Assembly (NCBI RefSeq): GCF_000518285.1
Contig: NZ_JADH01000010.1
Span: 1-55,577, forward strand
Direction of reading: 5' to 3'
Length of the DNA: 55,577 bases
Source: Williamsoniiplasma lucivorax ATCC 49196
GTDB lineage: Bacteria; Bacillota_I; Bacilli_A; Mycoplasmatales; Mycoplasmataceae
Shown: positions 16,707 to 25,578 of the stretch, one piece after another
How the letters are laid out: every line of letters starts with the position of its first letter
How positions within the stretch are numbered: position 1 is the stretch's first letter
Notes under the pieces: generated by a model
What the model was told of the DNA's origin: nothing
Database searches by the model: none
What the model saw: only the letters and a program-made list of their open reading frames with translations
Made by a program: the position numbers and the translations under genes

Positions 16707-16734
16707 AGTATAATACTTAATTGATAAATTTCAA
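16707..16734 (-). promoter_or_regulatory. Promoter of the Fic-like-rpoB-rpoC operon
   Basis: The minus strand has TTGAAA, a 16-bp spacer and TATACT. A start site near 16700 leaves a leader of about 75 nt before the GTG. Confidence 0.65.
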
Positions 16735-16751
16735 TAATCTATGGGTAATTT

Positions 16752-16760
16752 TGTGGATAA
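16752..16760. promoter_or_regulatory. Perfect DnaA-box sequence far from oriC
   Basis: TGTGGATAA (TTATCCACA on the minus strand) matches the DnaA 9-mer consensus. It lies within the palindrome GTGGATAAATCCAC, 17 bp upstream of the -35 of the rpoB operon promoter. Confidence 0.5.
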
Positions 16761-16780
16761 ATCCACTATTAAGGTACAAA

Positions 16781-16802
16781 AAAACACCAAAATTGGTGTT
16801 TT
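16781..16802 (-). terminator. rplJ-rplL terminator
   Basis: AAAACACCAA and TTGGTGTTTT form a 10-bp stem; on the minus strand it is followed by TTTTT. Confidence 0.85.
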
Positions 16803-16825
16803 TTAAGAGCTTAGAATCTTTTAAA

Positions 16826-17191
16826 TTATTTTAATGTAACTGTTGCTCCAGCAGCAACTAAAGCTTCTTTCATTGCTTCTGCATCTTCAGTTTTAACGTT
16901 TTCTTTAACAGTAATTGGAACTGCTCCATCTACCATTTTTTTAGCATCCATTAATCCTAATCCTGTTAATTCTTTAACAGCTTTGATTAAGTTAACTTTT
17001 TGTTCTCCGATTGCTGTAATAACAACACTTACTTCTGATGGTGCTGCATTTGTTGCGGCTGCAGCTGGTGCTGCAACTGCTGCTGCTGCAACAACTCCAA
17101 AGTGTTCTTCGATTGCTTTAACTAAATCGTTTAATTCAGTTAATTTCATTTCTTCTAAAGCTTTAATAATATCGTCTTTTGTAATAGCCAT
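16826..17191 (-). CDS. rplL: Ribosomal protein L7/L12
   Basis: A 121-residue ribosomal stalk protein; dimers bind L10 and recruit translational GTPases. The N-terminal dimerisation helices, an Ala-rich hinge (about residues 32-50) and the C-terminal domain with the LVKAVKELTGLGLMDAKK-type segment and a final AGATVTLK are all visible. It lies 25 bp after rplJ under the same L10 leader control and ends at a strong terminator. Confidence 0.97.
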   Translation of the reverse strand: MAITKDDIIKALEEMKLTELNDLVKAIEEHFGVVAAAAVAAPAAAATNAAPSEVSVVITAIGEQKVNLIKAVKELTGLGLMDAKKMVDGAVPITVKENVKTEDAEAMKEALVAAGATVTLK

Positions 17192-17216
17192 GATTGTATT
17201 TTCCTTTTCTTTATTT

Positions 17217-17711
17217 TTATTCTGATTTTAGTTTAGCAACTTCTTTAGTTACTAACATAAATTGACGTAGTGGGTAGATCAATGAAGATGCGAACATACT
17301 GTATAATTCATCTTTTGAAGGAATTGATGCCACTTCATTGATTGCTTTGGTATCCATTACTGCACCTTCATAAACTCCGGCTTTTAAAACTAATTTTTCA
17401 TTAGTTTTTGCGAAGTTAGCAACTAATTTTGCTGGTGCAATTGGATCTTCTGAAAATAAGAAAACATTTTGTTGAGTTAAGAATGCTTCTAATCCATCTA
17501 ATCCCGCTTCTTTAGCCGCCCTGCGAACTAAAGAATCTTTGTAAACTTTAATGTCGATGTTATGTTCTAAACATAAACGACGTAATTGAGTCATTTGAGC
17601 AACTGTTAAAAATTTATATTCCGCAATTGCTACTCCATTAGATTTTAGTTTGTTTGTGATTTCAACAACAACTTCATTTTTCTTACTATGAGCTGGTCTT
17701 TCTAATTTCAT
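17217..17711 (-). CDS. rplJ: Ribosomal protein L10
   Basis: The 164-residue base of the L12 stalk. The family pattern KxxVVxEIxxKLKSNGVAIAEY…TVAQMTQLRRL…VYKDSLVRRAAKEAG is plain. Its C-terminal helix carries L12 dimers. It is preceded by a canonical L10 leader with a terminator hairpin, so its expression is probably autoregulated by the L10-L12 complex. Length is normal. Confidence 0.97.
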   Translation of the reverse strand: MKLERPAHSKKNEVVVEITNKLKSNGVAIAEYKFLTVAQMTQLRRLCLEHNIDIKVYKDSLVRRAAKEAGLDGLEAFLTQQNVFLFSEDPIAPAKLVANFAKTNEKLVLKAGVYEGAVMDTKAINEVASIPSKDELYSMFASSLIYPLRQFMLVTKEVAKLKSE

Positions 17712-17734
17712 AAAACCCTTTCTATCTATTAAAA

Positions 17735-17845
17735 ACCTCGGGTAAGACCCGAGGAAAAAACAAAAAAGTTTTATTTTAAAACGTTTTGTCTCCTCGGTAG
17801 CAAATTAAGAACTAATGTTCAGCCACTGTCTTAGGTAACTAATAG
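17735..17845 (-). promoter_or_regulatory. L10 leader with transcription attenuator
   Basis: The minus strand contains the L10-binding core, with GACAGTGGCTG, then CTTAATTTGCTACCGAGGAG. It is followed by a terminator hairpin CCTCGGGT-CTT-ACCCGAGG-TTTTT just before rplJ. CCGAGG in the core (17792-17797) can pair with CCTCGG of the terminator 5' arm (17749-17754), an alternative antiterminator pairing. Known family behaviour: bound L10(L12) favours the terminator. Possible -10 boxes lie near 17850. Confidence 0.8.
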
Positions 17846-17962
17846 CAATATAATAATAACATGTTATTAAATAAAACACGAAGTCGATTTTGTTTTTTTA
17901 AAGTTTTGTGGTTTTAATGTTAATTACTTTTGCTTGTTTTAGCCATTATTTTATGTTGAAGT

Positions 17963-18008
17963 CCAAACACTGTTGGGTGCATCACTGTGTCTTTGGAGTG
18001 CGGTTTGG
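17963..18008 (-). other. Unassigned structured segment between the CobO-like gene and the L10 leader
   Basis: CCAAAC and GTTTGG close a 46-nt segment that also contains CACT…AGTG and two CACTG copies. No T-run follows. The rest of the roughly 200-bp gap is plain AT-rich sequence. It could be upstream leader structure or chance. Confidence 0.3.
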
Positions 18009-18047
18009 GTTAGCATCATTCATGTTATATCAAACATTGACTACTTT

Positions 18048-18575
18048 TTAAAATTCAATTCCTTCACGCGCAATCACACCTTCATCAAGATAATGTTTGA
18101 TTGGTTTAATTTCTGAGATTAAGTGGGCCACTTGATTTAACTCAGGAAATGAATATCTCCCCGACATTGCAACTTCTAAATGGGTTGATTTGTTTTTTAG
18201 TGCTTCAACTAAATCGTGTTTATTAATAAATCCATTTTGCACAGCTCCCAAAATTTCATCAGCAAGTAAAATATCTAAGTTTTCATTTTTTAATTGATTT
18301 TTAAAATATTCATATCCTTGTAAAGTTTCATGTTTGAACGTTTCAACTTCTTTTGGATCCATTTCTCAAACAAACTTGGTTGAGAAATGGTAAAAAGATT
18401 TAATGTGAATTCCTAATTTCTCTAAAATAATATTTTCACTAGTTGGTCTATTTTTTAAAAAACGAACATAATCAATAGTCTTCCCAGCACCAAGTGCTCT
18501 TAAAACCATTCCATTCAAAACTGAAGTTTTACCCTTACCTTCACCACAATAAATTTGTATATAACCTTTTTCCAT
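18048..18575 (-). CDS. CobO/BtuR-like P-loop ATPase (corrinoid adenosyltransferase family)
   Basis: A 175-residue protein with the P-loop IYCGEGKGKTS at residues 8-18. LLADEILGAVQNG resembles the family LLDE motif, and MSGRY resembles the TGR motif. The C-terminal HLISEIKPIKHYLDEGVIA and the REGIEF end follow the CobO/CobA family closely. One Trp is TGA (…FVWEMDP). Known family reaction: ATP-dependent adenosylation of cob(I)alamin. No cobalamin enzyme or transporter is visible here and mollicutes generally lack B12 metabolism, so another substrate is possible. It sits between rplA and rplJ with its own possible promoter and an rplA terminator upstream. Confidence 0.8.
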
Positions 18576-18592
18576 GATTCTCCTATACCTAA

Positions 18593-18598
18593 ATTATA
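18593..18598 (-). promoter_or_regulatory. Candidate -10 box of the CobO-like gene
   Basis: A perfect TATAAT on the minus strand, about 18 bp before the ATG and just after the rplA terminator. No clear -35. Confidence 0.4.
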
Positions 18599-18604
18599 CA
18601 AACA

Positions 18605-18626
18605 AAAAACCACCATGGTGGTTTTT
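18605..18626 (-). terminator. rplK-rplA terminator
   Basis: A 22-nt perfect palindrome (AAAAACCACCATGGTGGTTTTT) lies between rplA and the CobO-like gene. On the minus strand it is followed by a T-rich run. Confidence 0.7.
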
Positions 18627-18649
18627 ATCAAATAATTCCTTTATTGGTC

Positions 18650-19366
18650 TTATTTTTTAGAATCAGCGAATGATCCTTTCATTCCTGGAGCTAAAACTTT
18701 AATTCCAGGACCCATTGTTGTTGAGATAGTTACATTTAGCATGTATTCACCTTTAACAGTTTGAGGTTTTGCTTTTTGAACTGCATCTAAGATAGCATTA
18801 AAGTTATCTTGTAATTGTTCAACAGTAAATGAAGCTTTTCCTAAAATTGAATGTACGTTTCCTTCTTTGTCAGCACGGTATTCAACCTTTCCTTTTTTAA
18901 CATCATCAATTGCTTTAGCAACATCCATTGTTACTGTTCCAGTTTTTGGGTTAGGCATTAAACCTTTTGGTCCTAAAACCTTTCCGATTGCTCCTAATTT
19001 TGCCATCATTTCTGGAGTCGCAATAATAACATCAAAATCAAATCAGTTTTCTTTTTGAATTTTAGTAATTAATTCTTCCCCTCCCACAAAATCAGCTTTT
19101 GCATCAGTTGCTTCTTTAGTTTTAGTATTTGTTAAAACTAAAACTTTTTGAGTTTTTCCAGTTCCTGATGGAAGCACGATTGCTCCACGGATTTGTTGGT
19201 CAGCTTTTCTTGGGTCAATATTTAAGTTGAAAGCAATTTCAACTGTTGAATCAAATTTAGTTGTTGCTGTATCTTTAGCTAATTGTAAAGCTGTTTTTGG
19301 ATCATATTGAGTATGACGTTCAACTTTAGCTGAAGCTGCTTTTAATTTTTTTCCTAACTTAGCCAT
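18650..19366 (-). CDS. rplA: Ribosomal protein L1
   Basis: A 238-residue protein of the L1 stalk near the ribosomal E site and a translational repressor of its own operon in many bacteria. [19 protein letters not shown] is the family signature. One Trp (KEN-W-FDF) is TGA. Its ATG shares one base with the rplK stop (TAATG), so the two are coupled. Confidence 0.96.
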
Positions 19367-19794
19367 TATTTGTCATCTCCCATTCCAGTAATTTTAATTC
19401 CCATGTTTTTTGCAGTTCCTGCAATAATTTTCATTGCTGCTTCAAGAGAATTAGCATTTAAGTCTGGTAATTTATATTCAGCAATTTTTTTAATTTCATC
19501 AACTGAAATTGTTGCTACTACTTCTTTTCCAGAAAGTTTTGCACCTTTTTGAATGTTAGCTGCTCTTTTTAATAAAACAGCTGCTGGTGTTGTTTTCAAT
19601 ACAAAATCAAAAGATTTATCATTGTAAGCTGTAATGATAACTGGAACAACGTCTCCAGCACGATCTTTTGTTGCATCGTTAAATTGTTTTGTGAATTCAG
19701 GCATGTTAATTCCTAATGAAGCCAATTCAGCTCCTGGTTTTGCTTGCATTGCCATAAATTCAAGTTTTGCTATACGTGTGATTTTTTTAGCCAC
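19366..19794 (-). CDS. rplK: Ribosomal protein L11
   Basis: A 142-residue protein of the GTPase-associated centre, binding 23S rRNA with L10. The segments [20 protein letters not shown] and [13 protein letters not shown] are typical. GTG is the start codon, placed 7 nt after AGGAGG. The usual Pro-rich start is slightly altered ([13 protein letters not shown] instead of ipAGkAtPaPPvGpaLGq-type), so it is divergent in the thiostrepton-binding region. Confidence 0.95.
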   Translation of the reverse strand: MAKKITRIAKLEFMAMQAKPGAELASLGINMPEFTKQFNDATKDRAGDVVPVIITAYNDKSFDFVLKTTPAAVLLKRAANIQKGAKLSGKEVVATISVDEIKKIAEYKLPDLNANSLEAAMKIIAGTAKNMGIKITGMGDDK

Positions 19795-19799
19795 GGGTA

Positions 19800-19890
19800 A
19801 TACCTCCTATAAGTATTAAATCTGTGTCACATCTTTACTCGCTGTGGTTCATTCGAAATTGCTTTTCTCCCACAATAAAAATCGACTTAT
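19800..19890 (-). promoter_or_regulatory. Candidate L11/L1 operon leader
   Basis: On the minus strand TATTGTGGGAGA and AACCACAGCGAG flank a 15-20 nt segment and can pair (TGTGG/CCACA). This GTGGGAG…ACCACAGC pattern resembles the L1-type leader seen upstream of rplK in Firmicutes. A TAAAAT box lies just upstream near 19895. Confidence 0.45.
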
Positions 19891-19921
19891 TAATTTTAAC
19901 ACTTTTCTAAAAAAATAAAAG

Positions 19922-19989
19922 AAAACTTCTCCAAGAAAATCAACAAAAGTTTTGGGTCTAATGCATCATTTTCTTGAAGAAGTTTTCAT
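19922..19989 (-). terminator. nusG terminator
   Basis: AAAACTTCTCCAAGAAAAT pairs with ATTTTCTTGAAGAAGTTTT across a long loop. On the minus strand TTTTATTTTTTT follows. Confidence 0.65.
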
Positions 19990-19996
19990 TTTTAAA

Positions 19997-20590
19997 TTAA
20001 AATTCTTTAACTGATTGAATGTGTGAAATTGAAACTTCGGCTGGTGTATAACGACCAAAAATTTCCACTGCAACAATTACTGTATTGTTTTCTAAATCAA
20101 TTTCAATAATTTTACCTTCAGTTCCTTTGTAAGCACCTTGAGTAATTAAAACTACTTCATCAACTGCAAATCCAACTGGTATTTCTTCAACAACGGGTGT
20201 TTCTGCAATTTCTTCTTTGCTTGGTGTTGTTAACATATTGATGACTTCATCATCAGTTAATGGGAATGGTTTAGCACCTCTTCCAGATGATCCAATAAAA
20301 CCAGTTACCCCCGGTGTGTTACGAACAACAAATCAGGCATGTTCACTCATAATCATATTAATGAAGATGTACCCAGGAAATCTATTTTTAATTACTTCTT
20401 TTCCTGCTTTGGTTGTTGTTAATCCTTTTGAAATTCTTACATCAAAGACATCACTTTGTAAATTAGAAGTTTTAATTTTTTGAACTAAGTCTGAAAGCAC
20501 TTTATCTTCATGACCAGTTTGAGAATTGATCACAAATCATTGTCCTTTCATATTTAATAGTTCTTCGATTAATTTATTATTTTCTATCAT
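19997..20590 (-). CDS. nusG: Transcription elongation/antitermination factor NusG
   Basis: A 197-residue protein. The NGN domain begins with GQWFVINSQTGHEDKV and contains RFPGYIFINMIMSEHAWFVVRNTPGVTGFIG. The C-terminal KOW domain has VLITQGAYKGTEGKI. Both Trp are TGA, so the frame is split under the standard code. Known role: binds RNA polymerase, suppresses pausing and links to ribosome or Rho-like partners. The start follows AAGGGGT and lies 9 nt after secE, the conserved secE-nusG pair. Confidence 0.96.
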
Positions 20591-20599
20591 TTTTACCCC

Positions 20600-20977
20600 T
20601 TATAATACTTTTATTAAACTAAATAGTTGTTGCAATCCCATATCAATTAGGAAGAACATGATTGCAGTTATAATCATAAAAATTAAAACCGTAATATATT
20701 TGTTTGTCAAATTTTTAGATGATGATCATTTGATTTTATTAACTTCTTTAACTAGCTTAACAGGAAATTCTCTTGTTGCTAGTTTCATATTAATTTTATC
20801 TTTTGGATCTTTTTCTTTTTTAACTCTGATTGTTTTTTTTGTTTCTTTTTTTAACGCTTTTAAACTTTTTGGTTCATCAGATTTTTTTTGTTTCGCGTCA
20901 ATTTTATCTAGTTTAGCTGCAATCTTTTTTTGTTTCTTTTGATTTTTAAGTTCTTTTTTAGACAAATTATCAGACAT
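20600..20977 (-). CDS. secE: Preprotein translocase subunit SecE with a long charged N-terminus
   Basis: A 125-residue protein, about twice the usual Gram-positive length. The SecE core is the C-terminal 60 residues: FPVKLVKEVNKIKWSSSKNL, followed by one transmembrane helix (ITVLIFMIITAIMFFLIDMG). The first 65 residues are almost entirely Lys, Asp and Glu (…KKQKKIAAKLDKIDAKQKK…). W is TGA. Known role: clamps SecY in the membrane channel. The context rpmG-secE-nusG confirms the call. Confidence 0.92.
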
Positions 20978-20979
20978 AA

Positions 20980-21138
20980 CTATCGAGTCTCCTTATGTAA
21001 TGTGTGGCGATTGCAAGTTGGGCAAAATTTTTTAATTTCTAGTCGTTCTTTTTGTGTTAGTGTACTTTTAGTTAAACTGTAATTACGGTTTAAACATTCT
21101 TCACACACTAAAATAATTTTTCTACTATTAGACCCCAT
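20980..21138 (-). CDS. rpmG: Ribosomal protein L33
   Basis: A 52-residue protein with four zinc-type cysteines (CEEC…CPTC), [16 protein letters not shown] and [15 protein letters not shown]. It is in the conserved place before secE. The AAGGAG for secE lies inside its last codons, so translation is probably coupled; the two genes are 2 nt apart. Confidence 0.95.
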   Translation of the reverse strand: MGSNSRKIILVCEECLNRNYSLTKSTLTQKERLEIKKFCPTCNRHTLHKETR

Positions 21139-21168
21139 AAAAAACCTACCTATAACCTCATTAAATAA

Positions 21169-21747
21169 TTATACAAGTATTTTAGATAAATCACTAATTG
21201 TTTTGTCGAGAACTCTTTTTAATTTAGTTCTGGTGATATCATATTTTTTCACCATTTCAGTTTGTGTTGTTCCTAAGACATACTCTTCAAACAAAACTTG
21301 TGCTTGTTCATCATTTTCTGGTAAAGAAAAATAATCTTCTAAAACCATTTTCATAGTAGTTTCGTGAATACCATCATCTTTATCACCGATATTTTCACAT
21401 CACACATATCCTAGTGTGCTTAGGTTTAACATTTTGTGGTGATTAGTCACAAAGGTTGCTGCATAATCAGTACATTTTCAAACTATTGAATCAATGACAA
21501 ATGATAGTAATGTTTTGGTTGTTTTCATGGCAGCATATTTTGTGATTGCTTCATCAAATGCCATTCATGCAATTGAAGTATAATCACTTTTTTCCAGAGG
21601 AATAGCTGGGAATTTCTTGAAAACCTTATTTAATGCATAATGAACAGGTTGTTCAAATTGTTTATAAATTTCGTATTTTTCTTCAAAATTTATTGCATTT
21701 CAGTCTAAATTTTTGATATTTAAGCCTATTTTGGCTATATTATTCAT
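21169..21747 (-). CDS. SigH-like sigma-70-family protein
   Basis: A 192-residue protein with several TGA-coded Trp. The middle (SDYTSIAWMAFDEAITKYA…TLLSFVIDSIVWKC) resembles sigma region 2. The C-terminus (EYVLGTTQTEMVKKYDIT, RTKLKRVLDKTISDLSK) has the look of a region-4 helix-turn-helix. Position is the main support: Bacillus sigH lies exactly here, between rlmB (yacO) and rpmG-secE-nusG. It is highly divergent and may be a minor sigma factor or a decayed one. It starts at ATG with AGGAG, and a small hairpin abuts that Shine-Dalgarno. Confidence 0.6.
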
Positions 21748-21757
21748 ATAATCTCCT

Positions 21758-21773
21758 AAGCAGTTTTCTGCTT
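21758..21773 (-). promoter_or_regulatory. Hairpin abutting the Shine-Dalgarno of the SigH-like gene
   Basis: AAGCAG-AAAA-CTGCTT on the minus strand ends at the base before AGGAGA. A GATAAT-type -10 is about 8 bp further upstream, so the hairpin would be at the extreme 5' end of the mRNA. It may protect the end or modulate translation. Confidence 0.45.
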
Positions 21774-21857
21774 ATCACAATTATCAACTAAAAGTTTATT
21801 TTTCTACATATAAATAAAAACTTCTTTTAATTTTAATTTTTTTGGAAAATAAAATTA

Positions 21858-21877
21858 AAAAAGAAGCTCTTGCTTCT
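21858..21877 (-). terminator. rlmB terminator overlapping the stop codon
   Basis: AGAAGC-AAGA-GCTTCT followed by TTTTTTAATTTT on the minus strand. The stem uses part of the rlmB stop codon region. Confidence 0.75.
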
Positions 21878-22610
21878 AAAATAATTTTATCTTTTTCCCA
21901 ATTTCATACATCAAAATTCCGGCCGCAACACTAACGTTGTATGAATCAATAACTTTAGTTGAAGGAATAAAAATATTTAAATCACTGTTTTTAGTTAATA
22001 GGTTACTACTTCCATGTTGTTCGTTTCCAACAATCAAAACAGCTTTGCTGGCAAAATCAACATTCCGAACATCTTGAGCATCTTTGTTAAGGTTAGAAGA
22101 ATAAATTCAATATCCACATTTTTTTAATTCACTAACTACATTGTTTAAGTTAGAAACTTTTGAAACTGCTAAATCATAAACAGTTCCACTACTTGTTTTA
22201 ACAACGGTTGGAGTGACCATCACTTGTTTATGATCCATGATAATAATGTTTTTCACACCAAGTAAAGTAGCACTGCGAATAATTGCTCCAAAATTATGTG
22301 GATCATGAATTTGGTCTAAAATTAAAATTAAATCTTGTTCACGGTGAGTTAATTCATCTTTAATTTCACCAAAAGGTTTGTAATTGTATTCCTTAACTTC
22401 TGCAATCACATTTTGGTGATTTAAATCATCGCCCAACATTTTACTTAATTCTTGTTCATTTTTTTTAATCACTTTAATATTAAATTCATCAATAACTTTA
22501 TTGTCATTAAATTCATTAATGTTTTTCACATAGATCGCTTTAATCATTTTGGGGTGTTTGTTTAAAAATTCTTCAACAATCCGTTTTCCATAAATTAAAT
22601 TCGGTTTCAT
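21876..22610 (-). CDS. rlmB: 23S rRNA (guanosine-2'-O)-methyltransferase family protein
   Basis: A 244-residue SpoU/TrmH protein. The N-terminal substrate-binding domain begins LIYGKRIVEEFLNKHP. Motif 1 is DQIHDPHNFGAIIRSA, motif 2 includes VLIVGNEQHGSS and motif 3 PSTKVIDSYNVSVAAGIL. Known role: SAM-dependent 2'-O-methylation of rRNA, with a deep trefoil-knot fold. Its ATG overlaps the cysS stop (TAATG). Motif 3 normally has a longer lead; the conserved Glu and Asn are present. Confidence 0.93.
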
Positions 22611-23935
22611 TACATTATCCCCTTCGCTTCTAACTCACTTCGAATTAAGTCAGCTTTGACAAAATCTTTACCTAAAACTAATTGATTTCATTGTTTGATT
22701 TTGGTTTCATCATCTTCAGAAAGACTAATTTCAATTTGCTCAATAAAACCTAAAGTTTTTAAAATTAATTGTAACTGATCAAATAAAGGTTTAATTGTTG
22801 AAAAATTTGTTTTTTGACTAATTAATTGGTTAATATTTTTAATTAATTCTTCAATAATGGATAACACTAAGCTCGTGTTTAAATCATTTCCCATCGCTTG
22901 GTCAAATTCTTTGATATAGTCCTTGTTTTCAATAACTTGGGTTTTTTCAAAAATAACTTTTGAAAAAACAATTTTCTTTTTCAAGTAATCCAGTTTTTGA
23001 AAAAACTTAGTCGCTTGAGTTAGCAAGTCATCACTTAAATTTAATGGTTGTTTATAGTTTGTTGATAAGAAGATTCATCTTAAAACATCACTTCCAAAAT
23101 CTTTAACAAAATCTTTCACTAAAACAATGTTCCCAAGAGATTTACTCATTTTTTCATCTTTTCAATTTAAGTGACCATTGTGCATTCAAATGTTAGCTAA
23201 CTCTTTTTGGTTGTGAGCGAGATATTGAATGCGTTCATTTTCATGATGAGGAAATTTTAAATCAATTCCTCCTGAATGAATATCAATTGTTTGACCATGA
23301 AAATATTCTTGAATTAATAAGGCACATTCAGTATGTCATCCTGGTCGCCCTTGACCAAACGGTGAATCTCATGTAATCCCAACATTGGTTTTTTTTCATA
23401 AACTAAAATCTAATGGGTTTTTTTTCTTTGGATCAATTTCTACACGTTCCCCACTAATTAGTTCTTCGGGTTTTCTCCCTGATAGTTGCCCATATTGTGC
23501 TTCTCATTGATCGATAGCGAAATAAACATCACCATCAACATTATAAGCAAATCCTTGTTGAACTAAGTCATCAATAAAACTAATCATTTGTTTGATGTGT
23601 TGACTAATTGGTTCTATTTTATCTGGCATGATAATGTTTAAAGCTTGTAAGTCAGCAAGATATGCTTTGGTAAAAAATTCGGCAACTTCTTTTTCAGTTT
23701 TATTTTCTTCAATCGCTTTATGAATAATTTTGTCATCAATATCAGTAACGTTTTGTAAGTAATTAACTTTGATGTTTTTGTGCTTTAAAAAACGCACAAA
23801 AACATCCATCAAAATATTTGGACGAGCATTACCAATATGAATATAGTTGTAAACTGTTGGACCACAAGAATAAATCATTAATTCTTTTTTATCTAACTGT
23901 GTATTTGTTCTTGTAAGTGAATTATATATTTTCAT
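22610..23935 (-). CDS. cysS: Cysteinyl-tRNA synthetase
   Basis: A 441-residue class I enzyme that charges tRNA-Cys. The HIGH-type motif is [16 protein letters not shown], the zinc site includes [13 protein letters not shown] and HHENE, and KMSKS is MSKSLGNIV. Several Trp are TGA. The Firmicutes gene for a mini-ribonuclease III usually lies between cysS and rlmB, but here the two overlap directly. It may be co-transcribed with the ECF gene, 11 bp upstream. Confidence 0.97.
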
Positions 23936-23946
23936 TTAAACCTCTC

Positions 23947-24855
23947 TTATTTTTTTAGAATTGGTTTCATTACTCAAAAGACTGTTGATAAAACGGTTGT
24001 ATTAAATGCAATTTTTAGTGGCGCTTGCAATAAACGAACAATAACCATTGAAGAGTAACCACCTTGGTAATCAGGAATTCCTAAAATTTTCGAATCACCT
24101 CATGAAGCTAGTAAAATTGTTGCTAACGTTTCTGTCACAATACATAATAAAATAATTGGTAAAATAATCTCTAGTCAATGCTCTCTTTTTAGTGCCACTA
24201 AAACAAAGGCAATTAATCAAATGACAAAGAGGGTTAACCCCATCATAATTAAAAATAAAGCAGGGATAAATTTACCTGGAATTTCAATCCCGAAAAAGAC
24301 AGCATCTTCATGACTACCATTCATTGTGATGAATCACATAATCGCTGTGAAAGCAATTGTATAAAGATTAATGATCAAAAATGTTCATCATTTATTTTTA
24401 CCTTTTCAATCTTTAGTATAAGATACTATTCCTGCTCAAAACCCAAAAGAAAGAGCAACAAATAAATAAGCAATATGAATATAAGAAGGGATGAAAATAA
24501 TACATAACCCCTCAGTAATAAGACCAGCAATAATTCCAACAACAGGACCAAAAAATAAACCCGTAATTTTAATCATAATCCCACTAAAAGCGATTCTGAT
24601 TGGAGGAAAGACAGTAATTGGTAAAGTCATTGAAATTACAACCGTAATAGACACAGATACCGCAACCATCATGGCAATATAAGTAATATTTTTAGTTGTA
24701 AATTTTAATCCATTATATGGTAGTTGTCGAGATTTTCGATAATTATAATAAAGTGCGGAACTTAAAAAAAATAGAAAAGCACTAAGTAACGTAAATCCAG
24801 CTGTTGCTAAAGCCATATTCGTGTCTTTTAACAAGAAATCATTAACTATATTCAT
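23947..24855 (-). CDS. ECF transporter S component, probably folate-type
   Basis: A 302-residue membrane protein. After an N-terminal helix (about residues 18-40) it has the S-component signature region FPPIRIAFSGIMIKITG followed by LFFGPVVGIIAGLITEG. Further helices continue to the C-terminus. S components bind a vitamin and dock on the shared EcfT/A module. Mollicute proteins with this PPIRIAFSxI pattern are usually labelled folate-type, which is inference here. It is longer than typical S components (170-200). The start follows AAAGGA; a longer in-frame version would overlap ung. Confidence 0.75.
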
Positions 24856-24868
24856 TGGCTTGTCCTTT

Positions 24869-25528
24869 CTACTGTGTTCAATCAATTTCAATTTGATTAA
24901 GTTTTTTTAATTCTAAATTAATTTTTGAAAATGGTTTGGTTCCTTTAAAAAATTTATAATAACTAAATGGGGATGGATGCCCAAACTCTAACTTAATCGA
25001 GTTGTTATTAAATTTTAAGTTATTATATGTTTTTTTTGCTCAATTTCCAAATAAAACATATACATAAATATTACTATGTTTATTAATAAATTCTAAACAA
25101 TTGTTCACAAATTGTTCTCATCCAAAATTTGCATGAGATCCAGGTTGAGACTTATTAACTGTTAATGTAGTGTTAATTAAAAACACACCTTGCTTAACTC
25201 AACCTGATAAATCATTGTTTTTTGTATGGTCAATTTGTAAATCATCTTGTAATTCTTTGAAAATATTTTTTAAACTTGGTGGTGTTCTGACATCATTTGT
25301 TGTCGAGAAAGCAATTCCATTAGCTTGTCCTTTTTGATGGTATGGATCTTGACCAATGATAATTACTTTGATCTCTTCTGGTTTGATTAAATCAAACAAA
25401 CGGAAAACATCTTCCGCCCTTGGATAAACCGTGTTATTCGCTCTTTCCTGATTAATTTTTGCAATTAATTTCGGAAAATATGCTTTCTTTTTTTCTGCTT
25501 GAAAAAACTCATCTCATTCTTTTAACAT
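24869..25528 (-). CDS. ung: Uracil-DNA glycosylase
   Basis: A 219-residue family-1 enzyme that excises uracil from DNA. The water-activating motif GQDPYHQKGQANGIAFS has Asp61, LINTTLTVNKSQPGSH and VLFGNWAKK are intact, and the DNA-intercalation motif is HPSPFS instead of HPSPLS. W is TGA. ATG with GAGG. Useful in AT-rich genomes where C deamination is frequent. Confidence 0.96.
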
Positions 25529-25548
25529 GTTACCTCTTTAATATGGAA

Positions 25549-25570
25549 AATGTAGACAAAAGTCTACATT
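25549..25570 (-). terminator. Terminator of the lipoprotein gene
   Basis: AATGTAGAC-TTTT-GTCTACATT followed by TTCC on the minus strand. Perfect 9-bp stem; only a short T-run. Confidence 0.6.
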
Positions 25571-25578
25571 AAATGTTA

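Noticed and set aside
16558-16825. Two-component or toxin-antitoxin unit formed by the Fic-like gene and a small partner
   Set aside because: No small antitoxin gene lies upstream; the gap holds only the rpoB promoter, a DnaA box and the rplL terminator.
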